A DNA stretch of 64,000 nucleotides. It comes from Lepidodermella squamata (taxonomy: Eukaryota; Gastrotricha). The stretch spans positions 310,001-374,000 of the forward strand of contig JBLDXI010000028.1 in NCBI GenBank assembly GCA_047495785.1, read 5' to 3'. Numbering within the stretch: the stretch's first letter is position 1; each line of letters begins with the position of its first letter. The position numbers and the translations under genes are program-made. Positions 34,847-46,880 of the stretch are shown here, piece after piece. The notes beneath the pieces were generated by a model. It did no database searches. It was not told the DNA's origin and saw nothing but the letters and a program-made list of their open reading frames with translations.

Positions 34847-35146
34847 TCAAGTACCTGACATCACTTGGTTCGACTGGGAGAGTGAGAGGTTGGGATAGGA
34901 AGGAAGGGGTGGGTAGCTGATTCCATTCAAATTTGCTCGGTAACTGCCTAGGTATCCGCTGCGCCTGGGCTCAAGTTGCGCCATCATATCATTCAGGAAC
35001 CACTTGAGGCTACAGCAGCATTGGTTTATCTCGGACAAAACCGTGTGCGGGATCGCGATTCTGATGCATGATAAATTACAGCAATCAACAAAAAATGTAC
35101 TCCTGGTAAGAATGCCACATGTTTGCATTTTTGCGCGAACAATCAC
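34847..35146 (-). other. Open frame of doubtful status
   Basis: A 99-codon minus frame with CSLKWFLNDMMAQLEPRRSG in its middle and a Pro/Ser/Tyr-rich end. It lies between the Ala-rich frame and the coiled-coil exon at 35219. It has no paralogue in the window and no domain. Kept only because its position and strand fit the cluster. Confidence 0.2.
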
Positions 35147-35218
35147 ATCAAAAAGAGAAGAAAGTCGTGAACTTCATCATCCTCAATTTCGTGTCCACTT
35201 TGATTCATCCCACTTTTA

Positions 35219-36181
35219 GTGGCTAGCTTCTTGGTTTGGTCTAGGCTCCAACTTCGTAACTAGCTTGCGGAGACGATCCTCCAAGCGGATCATCTCTATG
35301 GTTGAATCGGATAAAATTAACCCTTCCGACGCCACCTCCTCTTGTAGCGATTTCACCTCGCTGGATCTTAGTAAAATGAAAGTTATTCAATTATCATAAT
35401 TGACCACTGAGCACGGTGGTATCTGCAGATTTGATCGAAAGGTGAAGACCCATCGCTCCAGACACGATCATTCTAACCTTGAGGTGGTTGTAGCAGTGGA
35501 CCATTATTTATAGGTATCAGTTGCATCGATACTGGGTCAGCCGCTTGATTCGCCTCTATGTCACTTGCTGCTTTCATCAATATCTCATCGGGCATGCCTG
35601 GCGATGCTTTCATCAGTAGAAAGTCTGCATCATACGATGACGAAAATGACGGCGCAGCATTGTCGCTAGCGACTTCCAGTACATGTTGATTGTTCTAACT
35701 TGCCATGTTAAGTACTTCTTGCTCGTCAGGTAGAACCTGCCTAGCCGTAAGCCTTGGTAGTAGCCAGTTACGTTGAATGCGGCCAGCTATTGCTTCCAAT
35801 GTCTGCGTGCCAATTGATCGATAACAGACTGGATGATGCTCGGCCGGTCAGGAAATTTTCGATGTTCGTCGCTGAGTGATGACATCTATTTTATGAGACG
35901 TACTATTGGACGCCGCGAGTAGTTGGAGGGGGAGGGGTGATTCCCCCGGGGCCAGGAGCGAAGTGACGGTTAGAGTTTGGGGGAAGAGCTAATGATGACA
36001 TTCGAGGTAACAGCCAGTTCGACTCAACTCGCTTAGCGATCGATTCGGAGGATTGAGTGCCAATTGAACAGGACTTGATGAGGAAATGGTCAGCTGAGCG
36101 CGAAATTGTAGACGATCAGCGATGGGTGATGACATCGCTTTCATCGTCTGATTTTTCAATAGTAATCATTGCACGCTTCAT
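35219..36181 (-). pseudogene. Members d and e of the decayed local family (coiled-coil C-terminus)
   Basis: From the ATG at 36181 the minus strand reads MKRAMITIEKSDDESDVITH and soon stops. Later blocks are IAKRVESNWLLPRM (about 36010), IAGRIQRNWLLPRLTARQVL (about 35770) and, after a single in-frame TAG at about 35699, NNQHVLEVASDNAAPSF through to PLLQPPQ. An exon at 35219-35368 encodes a short coiled coil (EVKSLQEEVASEGL, then IEMIRLEDRLRKLV) and stops. The two NWLLPR blocks show an internal tandem duplication. Several stops and shifts remain, so I treat it as decayed, though unrecognised introns could rescue part of it. Confidence 0.35.
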
Positions 36182-37448
36182 GGTAGCTGGTCGACTTTTA
36201 TTCTAATAATATAGCTGCTGATAAAACGGTTTACACTACTGGGCAGTAGTTTGCAATGGCAGTCAAAAGGTCTTGAATGTGATTCGTTAGGTTGCTCATA
36301 TCTTCGCCACCACCGCAGCCAGCCAAGCATATTCGTCCCGTATGAAACAGGTTTACAGTTTACACAAATATTCTAGTACCGAACACATGTTTGCACCGCA
36401 TCGCAGGAAACCTTGTCAGATCTTATAGCCGCACAGCCAAGGGTCACTACTATAATTATATAATTTATAACTAGCTCAGTTGTCGTTAGCGCAAATGTCG
36501 CAGAGCGAAATTAAATTCTGATTTGATGCTACTTTTCACTTCAATGCATAATAATATTGTTATTATCTACTGAAATTTCGCTAGTTTCATGTTTTTCCAC
36601 TAATGCGCAAGAATTTGCCTCAGTAGTTTACCACGATTAATATGGAGTTTACGCTCGTAGTCAATGGATACCGTGCAGAAGGTGTGGCAAGGTCATTTTT
36701 CGCATAAATATAAAATAATTTGTTAGTGGATCGCACGGCTAAATTGTTTCGTCCCGGAGTCATGGCAACAATAAATTAACCAATAAGCGCGCGGGTCAAC
36801 TTACTAATTGAATTTTTTATCCCGATCGTACTAAGGGATCGTATTACTGCCCGGATCGTACAGTAATCGTTACCGTTTACGATGGGCATAATGAGATTGT
36901 TTTGAATTACTTCACTAAATAAGCTGTCTGTTTCTTTTGTGAAATAGATAGAACATAGAGAAAAAGAATGACTTTTTCCTCACTTTTTTCTCTATGGGAT
37001 AGAATAATTGAGGAATTTATATTTGTTGGCCCAATAAGGAAGGATGCAATGCCAAAACAAAAAATCAGTCGGACCAAATTAAATCCCACCTAACAAGTAA
37101 TTGAAATCCTCCGAAGAAATCGGTTAATTGTTTCGAGAATCATGCACGTTATGGCTCAGATCACTTTCAAAATCTTGCAGGTGAGAGGGGAAAACGCGAA
37201 TAGCATTACTATCAAATTCTGAAATAATTATTTCTCATCTGATTTTCTCTTCTTTATGAACTGTTGTATTATTCCTGACCTCAATATCAGAGCGAAGATG
37301 TTTTTATTGGATAATAAAATTGTTGTTGAAATTCAAGCCTTGTTTTCCTTCCTGTTTTTCATTTTCATCCTTTTCACAGAAATAAGGTAACAGCAGTACA
37401 GAAGATGAGACCTTCATGTGGAAAGAAAGTCTTGGAAACTACCTAATC
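36182..37448. other. Interval without a supportable gene
   Basis: Short frames only; 36800-36870 holds three GATCGTA repeats of unclear meaning. Confidence 0.35.
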
Positions 37449-37454
37449 TTTATT
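37449..37454 (-). terminator. Polyadenylation signal for the thyroglobulin-repeat gene
   Basis: AATAAA on the minus strand, about 90 bp after the stop codon at 37543. Confidence 0.5.
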
Positions 37455-37542
37455 TTTACGAAATCTAAGCGCGAATAAAATATCACGGGAAAGCGTGTCA
37501 TCACTAGGGCTACTCTTGCAAGCTATCATCTATGATGCATTC

Positions 37543-39224
37543 TTAACATTGGAGCTTGTGGATCTGGCCAATGCTGACGGGCTCGACAGCCTCGAGCTTC
37601 TGGCCCTTGCGGTCAACGCAGTGGCAAACGGAGCCGATGCATTGGATGGGGTTGTAGCTGCCGAGTTCGTCGCACGAGTAAGTCAGACCGACCATGCCAG
37701 TCTTCATGAAATCAGCCTGAGCACGGGCGCATTCGCAGTCCATCTTCGAGGCGAATCCAACGTTAGCAGAGTGGCCGGTGGGGATGCCCTGGCTGTCAAC
37801 GCACTGGCAGACGGCTTCGCGGCACTGGCGGGGGTGGTACGAGCCATCTTCGAGGCACTGAGGCTTGTGGCGGCCGAGGCACCTCGGGCAGGTCTGCTCG
37901 GAGAGTTCGACCTCACGAGCGCAGGCGCCCTGTTCGACGGCTTGGCGCTTGTCAGCAGCGCAGTTCAAGGTCGAGATCATGTGGATGGGGACGGCTTCGA
38001 TGGCTTCAAGACGCTGACCGACCTGGTCGACACAGTGGCAAACAGAGCCGATGCATTGGACGGGGTTGTAGTTGCCGAGGGCGTCGCACGAGTAGGTGAG
38101 ACCAACGAGGCCAACCATGCCCTTGCGCTGGTAGTCGGCTTGTTTGCGAGCGCATTCTAAAACAGAAAATTGTGATCAATGAATTCGACAAGGCATTTTT
38201 TAATTTTCGGAAGGCATTGATTTAGGGGTCGAGACTCTGAGATTTGCTTACCGCAGTTCATATCAGCAGCCTGGGAAATGTGAGCCGAGACTTCAGTCGG
38301 GCGGCCCTTGGAGTCGACGCAGGTGCAGACGGAGCCAAAGCACTGGCGGGGGTGGTACGAGCCATCTTCACGGCAGACTGGTTTCTTCTGGCCAAGACGA
38401 ACCGGGCCTTGTTCGAGGAGCTCGAGCTCACGGGCGCAGGCTCCCTGTTCAACAGCATCACGACGACGACGGACCAAGCAGCCGCCGAGTTCTTCCTTGC
38501 GCTCCTCGGGCCTTGATCCGAGCGAGTCGATCGGCTTGCCGAAATCGTTGACGCAATAGCAAACGCCGCTACGGCACTGAACACGCTCGTAGTTGCCCAT
38601 GGAATCGCACTGGCGGGTGAAGGCGATCGTCGACGTTTTGTGGTCGTCGCGGTCACGAACGCATTGGCAGTTCATCTGCTGGTGTTGGCCGATGGAGACG
38701 GCGAAGTCTTCGATTTGCTTACCGCGCTTGTCGACGCACATGCAAACAGCTTCGCGGCATTGGACTGGGGCGTAGGTGCCATCTTCGAGGCATTCGGGCA
38801 AATGAGCGCCCATCATACCGTTCTGGATGTCGCGGCTTTTGGACAGGACTTCAGCGTGACATGGGCCCTTGACTAGGGTTTCTGTAATACAAGTTTGATC
38901 GTTAATTTTGAGAAATGTATTTTTTAACTTACCCAGCTTGACACACTGCTTGGTAGCTGGGTGGCACTCGAGGCCCCTTCCGCACTCTTTCTTAGACGGG
39001 GATCCGAGGAGGTTCGAGGCGCAAGATTCGCCTTCGTTCAGTTGTTTAACGCAAGCCGGGCAGCAACCACAGAATCCGCCGTGGATGTCAACGCGACCAT
39101 CGCAAGCTTGGATCTCGAGCATGGCCGAGGAGCAGTCGGCATTGCTGCAGATATCGGGCGTGCAAATGATAGCTGAGCACACTTGCAGGGTGCAAGCAGC
39201 CGCAATTGCTAAGATGAATCTCAT
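37543..39224 (-). CDS. Secreted protein with IGFBP-like domain and six thyroglobulin type-1 repeats
   Basis: Three exons, 39224-38933, 38881-38252 and 38156-37543, with introns of 51 and 95 bp (both phase 1) and clean GTAAG/CAG or TAG ends. They encode 511 aa. Residues 1-18 are a signal peptide. Residues 19-97 resemble an IGFBP N-terminal domain (GFCGCCPACVKQLNEGESC, CGRGLECHP). Six thyroglobulin type-1 modules of about 65 aa follow from residue 105 (C..C-EDGxYxPxQC..V-C-x-CVD..G). In every module the usual Trp of CWCV is replaced: CMCV, CYCV, CTCV, CHCV, CQCV, CHCV. Tg1 domains bind or inhibit cysteine proteases or act in matrix proteins; the role here is inferred as extracellular. A TATA box lies just upstream and G/C-ending codons are frequent, suggesting high expression. 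Confidence 0.9.
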
Positions 39225-39277
39225 TTCGGTGGGTAGAACGAACTTGAATAACGACTGGAATTAACTAGGTGAACCCG

Positions 39278-39287
39278 CCTTTTATAG
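39278..39287 (-). promoter_or_regulatory. TATA box of the thyroglobulin-repeat gene
   Basis: CTATAAAAGG on the minus strand, 54-63 bp upstream of the ATG at 39224. A start about 30 bp downstream would leave a 5' leader of only some 25 nt. Confidence 0.65.
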
Positions 39288-40770
39288 GGTCTCTCCTGGT
39301 TATGGGAGTCGCCATCGGGTCCCAGAGTTTTCTCACGCATGGCTGTTTTTTTATTATTAGGGCTAAGTGCTATCTAATTCGAGCTATTATCGTGTTGTTT
39401 TTGCTGCCTGGTTGGGTCCATAATGAGCGCGTTGTTGCTTTATCTCGAAAGTTCGGTGGGAGACACGAAAAAAGGCAAAGGCAATCGCCTATCAAGCTAT
39501 ATATCAAGCTCACGCCGTGGTAAAAATATTGAGCTAGGGCATGCTAGATAATGCATAAGTACTTGTTACGTTGTTATTATGGACAAAACATGATCTTTCA
39601 TCAACCATTAACCAGAAAGTTAATCAGTGAGTTGATTTGCTGAAATCGATGCATTCTCGCCAGTAGAAGGAGGCCTGTCACACTTTCGTATGTCGGCTGA
39701 GCTGGGAGTTGTCACGCTTGGTGAGCGCTCTAACCTGCGAACGAGAAATAGGCCTCAGTGAAGCCTCGTTTATGAAAGGCGAAGCCATATCATAGAGTTC
39801 AAAAATTATTATCAGTGAAACCTGAAGCCACAAAATTATATTTGAAGCAAGCTGTCTGCATAGATCCTTCCCTCAATCCTTCAAGGGTAGATCTGTGTGC
39901 CATAATATGAGACGTACCAGACAGAATAGGTCCTCATCGTTTCTGTTCTTGCTTAACACAGTTGGGGTGACTACGCTCTGATGAATTAACTATCAACATT
40001 TCCCTCTGTCAAATTCTTTTTCGGCTCTAATAATAAGGGCCCTTTATATACGGCACGTCTCACTTAGTGTTGTGATGTATAGAAGTTGGCTGAATAGTTT
40101 AATTTAATAATTCTCGACACGGAAATGTGCTATCGTCCGCATCCTGAGCTATATAATACAATGACCACAGGTTTTGCTTCGATTTGACTCCTCAAGGGCC
40201 TCCATAGCAATGGCCTCTCGCCGAGCCCTGGACCGTCGACTCCTGCGAGGTGGACTCTGTGATTGCGCAGCTGTGAATAACGCGGGTAAGGCATTGCACA
40301 GATGTGTTAAAAAAGGCTGAAAGAGAAATAGGCTGAATTAAAACTGCCAACACTTCAGTCTTTTCACGTGAGCATTATGAACACCGCCATAGAGAACGGG
40401 ACTCAATGGAACCAACCAATTCCCTTTTTACGTATCCGCCTGACGAGGTGGTCATTCAGGGGGTGGTTATTCTGCCTATAATTCAAGTTTTTAATCGATT
40501 TTTCAGTTTTATAACACCCGTTGTGTAAGCGTAGTGACATCAATTGCACAGTATAATTTATTGCCGACACTTCAAGCGATAAGTCCCAAGCCGAGCAGTA
40601 GTTGAAATCACACATTCACCCACACGAATAATATTGCATACCCCCGTAACCAAACCTAGAACCAAACATATCGATATCTTTCACCTTTAAAGAAATTAAG
40701 GCGCGGTGACAAAGCAGCGAAATCCCCACGGTATGGCGTGGCGAACGATATCTTATGTCGATGCCGCTGA
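39288..40770. other. Interval without a supportable gene
   Basis: Intergenic sequence between the thyroglobulin-repeat gene promoter and the 3' end of the tandem-repeat protein gene. No domain-bearing frames or obvious elements. Confidence 0.35.
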
Positions 40771-43213
40771 CTAAACCTCACGCGGTCTGCCAGGACGACC
40801 CTTGCCAGCAGGCGCCGGTGGTGGAGCTGGGGCGTACACAGGAGCAGCTCTCGGTGTCTTGATGTCCGCCATGCCCTGACGGGTCAAGCGGCTCTGCTCG
40901 GATGGAACTTCAACCTCACGCGGTCTGCCAGGACGACCCTTGCCAGCAGGCGCCGGTGGTGGAGCTGGGGCGTACACAGGAGCAGCTCTCGGTGTCTTGA
41001 TGTCCGCCATGCCCTGACGGGTCAAGCGGCTCTGCTCGGATGGAACTTCAACCTCACGCGGTCTGCCAGGACGACCCTTGCCAGCAGGCGCCGGTGGTGG
41101 AGCTGGGGCGTACACAGGAGCAGCTCTCGGTGTCTTGATGTCCGCCATGCCCTGACGGGTCAAGCGGCTCTGCTCGGATGGAACTTCAACCTCACGCGGT
41201 CTGCCAGGACGACCCTTGCCAGCAGGCGCCGGTGGTGGAGCTGGGGCGTACACAGGAGCAGCTCTCGGTGTCTTGATGTCCGCCATGCCCTGACGGGTCA
41301 AGCGGCTCTGCTCGGATGGAACTTCAACCTCACGCGGTCTGCCAGGACGACCCTTGCCAGCAGGCGCCGGTGGTGGAGCTGGGGCGTACACAGGAGCAGC
41401 TCTCGGTGTCTTGATGTCCGCCATGCCCTGACGGGTCAAGCGGCTCTGCTCGGATGGAACTTCAACCTCACGCGGTCTGCCAGGACGACCCTTGCCAGCA
41501 GGCGCCGGTGGTGGAGCTGGGGCGTACACAGGAGCAGCTCTCGGTGTCTTGATGTCCGCCATGCCCTGACGGGTCAAGCGGCTCTGCTCGGATGGAACTT
41601 CAACCTCACGCGGTCTGCCAGGACGACCCTTGCCAGCAGGCGCCGGTGGTGGAGCTGGGGCGTACACAGGAGCAGCTCTCGGTGTCTTGATGTCCGCCAT
41701 GCCCTGACGGGTCAAGCGGCTCTGCTCGGATGGAACTTCAACCTCACGCGGTCTGCCAGGACGACCCTTGCCAGCAGGCGCCGGTGGTGGAGCTGGGGCG
41801 TACACAGGAGCAGCTCTCGGTGTCTTGATGTCCGCCATGCCCTGACGGGTCAAGCGGCTCTGCTCGGATGGAACTTCAACCTCACGCGGTCTGCCAGGAC
41901 GACCCTTGCCAGCAGGCGCCGGTGGTGGAGCTGGGGCGTACACAGGAGCAGCTCTCGGTGTCTTGATGTCCGCCATGCCCTGACGGGTCAAGCGGCTCTG
42001 CTCGGATGGAACTTCAACCTCACGCGGTCTGCCAGGACGACCCTTGCCAGCAGGCGCCGGTGGTGGAGCTGGGGCGTACACAGGAGCAGCTCTCGGTGTC
42101 TTGATGTCCGCCATGCCCTGACGGGTCAAGCGGCTCTGCTCGGATGGAACTTCAACCTCACGCGGTCTGCCAGGACGACCCTTGCCAGCAGGCGCCGGTG
42201 GTGGAGCTGGGGCGTACACAGGAGCAGCTCTCGGTGTCTTGATGTCCGCCATGCCCTGACGGGTCAAGCGGCTCTGCTCGGATGGAACTTCAACCTCACG
42301 CGGTCTGCCAGGACGACCCTTGCCAGCAGGCGCCGGTGGTGGAGCTGGGGCGTACACAGGAGCAGCTCTCGGTGTCTTGATGTCCGCCATGCCCTGACGG
42401 GTCAAGCGGCTCTGCTCGGATGGAACTTCAACCTCACGCGGTCTGCCAGGACGACCCTTGCCAGCAGGCGCCGGTGGTGGAGCTGGGGCGTACACAGGAG
42501 CAGCTCTCGGTGTCTTGATGTCCGCCATGCCCTGACGGGTCAAGCGGCTCTGCTCGGATGGAACTTCAACCTCACGCGGTCTGCCAGGACGACCCTTGCC
42601 AGCAGGCGCCGGTGGTGGAGCTGGGGCGTACACAGGAGCAGCTCTCGGTGTCTTGATGTCCGCCATGCCCTGACGGGTCAAGCGGCTCTGCTCGGATGGA
42701 ACTTCAACCTCACGCGGTCTGCCAGGACGACCCTTGCCAGCAGGCGCCGGTGGTGGAGCTGGGGCGTACACAGGAGCAGCTCTCGGTGTCTTGATGTCCG
42801 CCATGCCCTGACGGGTCAAGCGGCTCTGCTCGGATGGAACTTCAACCTCACGCGGTCTGCCAGGACGACCCTTGCCAGCAGGCGCCGGTGGTGGAGCTGG
42901 GGCGTACACAGGAGCAGCTCTCGGTGTCTTGATGTCCGCCATGCCCTGACGGGTCAAGCGGCTCTGCTCGGATGGAACTTCAACCTCACGGGGCTTGACA
43001 GGACGACGCTTGCCAGAAGGGGCGGGTTGCGGAGCTGGGGCGTGCACAGGATCAGGTCTCGGTGGCTGGATACGGGTCAAGCGGCTCTGCTCGGATGGAA
43101 CTTCAGCGGAAACCGTGGCGACCTTACGGGTAAAGTTTTGAACATTTTATACAGGGTGCTTTTATACGGCGCAACGAACTTACCAGAAGTACCACAGCGG
43201 CGTAGTGGAGCAT
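40771..43213 (-). CDS. Secreted Pro/Arg-rich protein of 16 tandem 46-aa repeats (unrecognised family)
   Basis: Exon 1 (43184-43213) encodes MLHYAAVVLL. A 61 bp intron (43123-43183, acceptor CGTAAG) joins it in phase 0 to exon 2 (43122-40771), giving 793 aa. The joined N-terminus MLHYAAVVLLVATVSA is a signal peptide, cleaved before EVPSEQSRLTR. After one shortened, diverged unit the protein is a run of 46-residue units, PREVEVPSEQSRLTRQGMAD then IKTPRAAPVYAPAPPPAPAG then KGRPGR, ending at a stop. There is no Cys and almost no hydrophobic residue, so it should be disordered and basic. The paralogue at 46881-47265 has the same intron position and two units. Function unknown: cuticle/matrix protein, secreted disordered protein or multi-copy peptide precursor are possibilities. 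Confidence 0.85.
40776..42983 (-). repeat. Coding minisatellite: 16 units of 138 bp
   Basis: The phrase CCTCACGCGGTCTGCCAGGA recurs every 138 bp from 40776; the block ends where the next unit (42984) becomes CCTCACGGGGCTTGACAGGA. As far as I can read, the units are identical in DNA, including third codon positions. This indicates very recent amplification or active homogenisation. The 5' unit at 42984-43122 is clearly diverged. Confidence 0.9.
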
Positions 43214-45866
43214 TTTATTACTAGAATTTGAAATTCGGTCCGAAAAAGTTTAGCGTTTTGCAAAGCTAAATTCTTGATAATGAAAGAGAGTTAGGCTCGT
43301 TCCTTCCTTCTCGGGTGAATTTTCCACCTGCCGAGCGCCATGATGTTTGGGAGTTTACATTAACTTGCACCCTTGTTCGGGTCATCATTCCGGTGTTTTT
43401 TGCACGGACTGATCTACCATCATAATATGTTGGCATAACGGGGAAGAATGTGCGTGAAAAATTTGAAAACCCACATGCACGCATGCCATTGTACGTGAAA
43501 ATTACGCCATGTTACCCCACTTGGCGTTTCAGGTTCTAGCGAGTCATTCAGTTATTAAGAAATACTGTAACGCAAGTGCAGTATTTTAATAAAAACGGAA
43601 ATATAAAGTAAAAAATTGAAAGGGAGAGGTTATGAATAATATAAAACATCTTCTGTGAGCTTTGTAGTGGATAGCGGAAAATATTCGCCTCACTGCCAGC
43701 TTTTCAGAACCAAGGCGCGGAATAGCGACCTGATGAAGGCGAATATTTTAGCCATTCGTATAAAAGCTTCCAGATATAGTTGTGTTATCCGGGCCACTAT
43801 CATCAATTTCTTCACAGTAAAGTTACCTGTTCAGACGGATTAGGCAATAATATTGAAAATTAAAATCCAACTTGTAACTTTGCATGAAATTTGCAACAGC
43901 GAATGATTTTCAACTGCTGAAAATCATCCATCACTTTTTTCTGCGATTTAAAACTCCACGCTCATCCGCATCGACATTGAGCGCATTAATCTCGAGGTGA
44001 AAAATGGAAAAATGCCAAGTCTATCTCTCGAACTGCAAATTTGCATCGAGCCGCTCAATCTTGGGTGTCAAGCTGCTACGTAGCTTCAAGAAGAATTGTC
44101 AGTCAACCAGCGATATGGCAACGACATGTTCGGCCCGACTGTTTGTTGCACCATCCTCCTTTGGCAAGTTGAGGCTCGCTCAAGTCTCTAAGCAATCGGC
44201 AATAATTCTCGGCCGCGGTAAATCTTTCGCTGCCTCTAACCTGATCCAATGGCATGCCCCGCTTGTGGATATCTCTTATAATTTGCGACAAATCCCTCAG
44301 CCTTGTTGATTTTCTTTCAGAAACAGCCCAGGATAGCAGTACTTATTTCGGGCTGTTTAATGGCATATTTCCCGCTATGATAACCCGGATACTCCAGATT
44401 AATTAGACGGAGACTTGGAATATTGATGAGAAAAATAGTTGGAAATGGCAAGGAAACAATGCAAAATTGCAGGACAGGATACATAGCAGGAGCAGGATAA
44501 GTGAGTTATTTCGTTGTCCGTCTCAGTCAAATATGCTTGTGCGGAGACTCTGGAGGAAGAAAATGCTCAGGAGAAAGAAAGAGGGATGGATTGCACTTTA
44601 ATCATGAAAACTAGGCTAGTAACTGCTAAAAATAAGTTGAACCGTTATATGTCCGGCTCCCTATCAGCGGCGGCTTAGATTTCATACTCGCTTCTTTTTG
44701 TCGAAACTTCTCTAAACTCATTGAAGCATGAAAACGCGCTGTAAGGAAAAAATTGACTCACTGCGAAGATCACATTCATCGAAATGTAACATGTGGGATC
44801 GAGAAGAAAAAGGCTGTAATCTGTATTTTTCGACCAATTTCTGCACGCTGATAAAGTTTATTAGCTATAATTCGCCAAGCTATCAATTCATAGGTATATT
44901 TTTGCTCACGCATTCACAAATTTAATTTAGCTAAATTCAGTGTTAAATACAAACGTAAAAACTGCAAATAGGAAGAAATTATTGCAAGCAAAAGCAATAC
45001 TATAAGTGGGAAATTCACAAGAATGATGAAATTCGATATTCCATGCGATTTTACAAGAAATATCCTTTAGGCCAATTACTTGTTTCGGGAGATGAGCTCC
45101 GTGCCGTAAACCCGACTGCACCAGTTGGTACTAGTTGCTTTCTGCGTTTTGAGCGACTGCCTCTCGCCGACACAAACCCTGGAAGATCGCCCAAGCCCAA
45201 TTTGGATCTTGGGTAGTCGGATTGCATAGAACGACGCTTGCATAGCATATAACCTATTGGAATGTGCGTTTCAAAATTATAGGTATAACATCGATCATGA
45301 AAGCGAGAATGAACTTATACCAGAATAAGAGACAAGGCAACGACGAAGTTGTTCATCTTCTAACAGGAACTTTTTATTTTCAACTATAGGTATATGAGTA
45401 GCAGTAGAGCGAAATTTGACAGAAATGAATTTCGTCCTTCTATCTTTCCTCATTCTTCAGTTAACGTGCAACGCACCTGGCGGAATGACAAACAAAAGGA
45501 GGAAAGTATCACGCAAAAACTCTAGGGAAAGAAATGAGCGCCGAAACGGGTGGCTGTTTAAATTCTCATATATTATCTCTCCTTCTCAACAAGCAGGAAA
45601 TTAGTCAGCGGAAAATTTGTAAGAAAATTTAGCTTGGATGAGTGGATCGAGTACATATTTGAATTGTGTGCAAATTTGAGCTATGGATCTCTAAAATCAC
45701 CAATCGCCAATAGATTGAGAGATGAACAAAATCTATAGCAATTCACTAGAAGCAGCCGATCAATTTCTCTGTCACTTGCCTAGATAGTAGCTTAAGATTG
45801 AAAACTACCGCAACAATATCGTTAAATTTCTTTCAAAACCTGTTCCAATAACACCTGAGGGTCCTC
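43214..45866. other. Interval without a supportable gene
   Basis: The first 120 bp upstream of the repeat-protein gene share CTTGATAATGAA with the flank of its paralogue (near 47321), so this is probably promoter sequence. The rest holds only short domain-free frames. GTTACCCCAC at 43510 echoes the element at 7798. Confidence 0.35.
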
Positions 45867-46182
45867 CTTTTATCGGAATTAACGGTAAGCAGAACCAAAC
45901 TTTCTATTAGCGGAACCTAATTTTGGAATTTTCTGGTGGCCTGAAATGACGTTTTGCTTATTTCTTGCGGGTCAAGATTGGGCAAAGGAATTCTGGAAAA
46001 ACACCTGTAAATTCAGCGTAAAAGTCTCTTTAAGACAGAGTGTTCAATTCAGAGCTCATTGTTCACCTAAAATTTGTAGAGTTATCTGAAAATCTGAGAA
46101 TCTCAGTCTCAGCATATTTCGACTTTGGTTCCGCGAAATGTCAATTTGGTTCTGCTCACCGTAAATTTGGTTCCGATAAAAG
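45867..46182. mobile_element. Short inverted-repeat element with GGTTCCGC subterminal repeats, copy 2
   Basis: Left end CTTTTATCGGAA at 45867-45878 and right end TTCCGATAAAAG at 46171-46182. Internal copies of GGTTCCGC/GGTTCTGC or complement lie at both sides. Same organisation and length as 317-639. The flanking GGGTC on the left and GATATTC on the right are also shared by both copies, so the true ends may extend slightly further. Confidence 0.6.
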
Positions 46183-46324
46183 ATATTCCGAATACCTGAC
46201 CGGTCATAATACACGTGGATGACCCTCAAAATTGGGTCTAACTGAAATCCTATCGTTTTCGGATTTTCGGTGCTTGTGAAACCTTTCATTGACCGTAATT
46301 CGGGTGATTTTCCGTAATCTAGCG

Positions 46325-46690
46325 TATCACTTCTGGCACGTGCTCTACTCTAGAACGTTCGTTGGTGCAAATTTTTTTCATTCATCTTTTCTAGGCTGAC
46401 AAAGTTTCTCGCCTGGAAAATTCGCTAAATGACTGTGAAAAAAGTGTTAATGAAATAGCCAAGCTTACTTCTTTGCTTTGATTCAAATTAACATCGATCG
46501 AATCGGACGCTTTTTCCCAGTATGCCATGTTGGTTGTAAATTTCAAAGATGATAGAACAAGGCGAATTTGCGATATTATCGCGGGTGAAAATCGAACTAT
46601 CGATAAGACGCCGATTTTCGGCCTAGATTGGGACAACTTTGGTCAATCATCAGCAAGCGTCTTGTAGGCTTTTGTTTATTCTACTTATCA
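46325..46690 (+). pseudogene. 5' fragment of a carbohydrate sulfotransferase gene
   Basis: Aligns along its length with 48905-49420, the 5' end of the intact gene at 49020. It includes GCACGTGCTCTA upstream, TTATGAAATAGCCAAGCTTA-like coding (AATGAAATAGCCAAGCTTAC) and a near-identical run through CGATTTTC..CTAGATTGGGACAACTTTGG. The exon 1 membrane segment and the first splice site are deleted and the catalytic exons are absent. A dead duplicate. Confidence 0.75.
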
Positions 46691-46880
46691 TCTTTTCACA
46701 AAGACCTGCAACTCATTTTGCGGGTGAAAAACAACCATACAAACTTACCGACTCAAAAACCATAAAACGCCGCTATGAAACGCACCGAAAACAATCACAA
46801 TATGCAATATGCGATTTACCCTTGTCCAAAAATAGAGAAACAGCGCCCACAAATCTAAGACAACTCTAACTCAGTAGAAC

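Noticed and set aside
37495-38160. Long plus-strand frame of 221 codons
   Set aside because: It is the antisense shadow of the third exon of the thyroglobulin-repeat gene, whose Cys pattern and splicing are clear on the minus strand.
40776-42983. Regular 138 bp array considered as CRISPR or satellite
   Set aside because: Units are contiguous with no spacers, lie in one open frame behind a signal peptide and have a spliced paralogue; this is a coding minisatellite in a eukaryotic gene.
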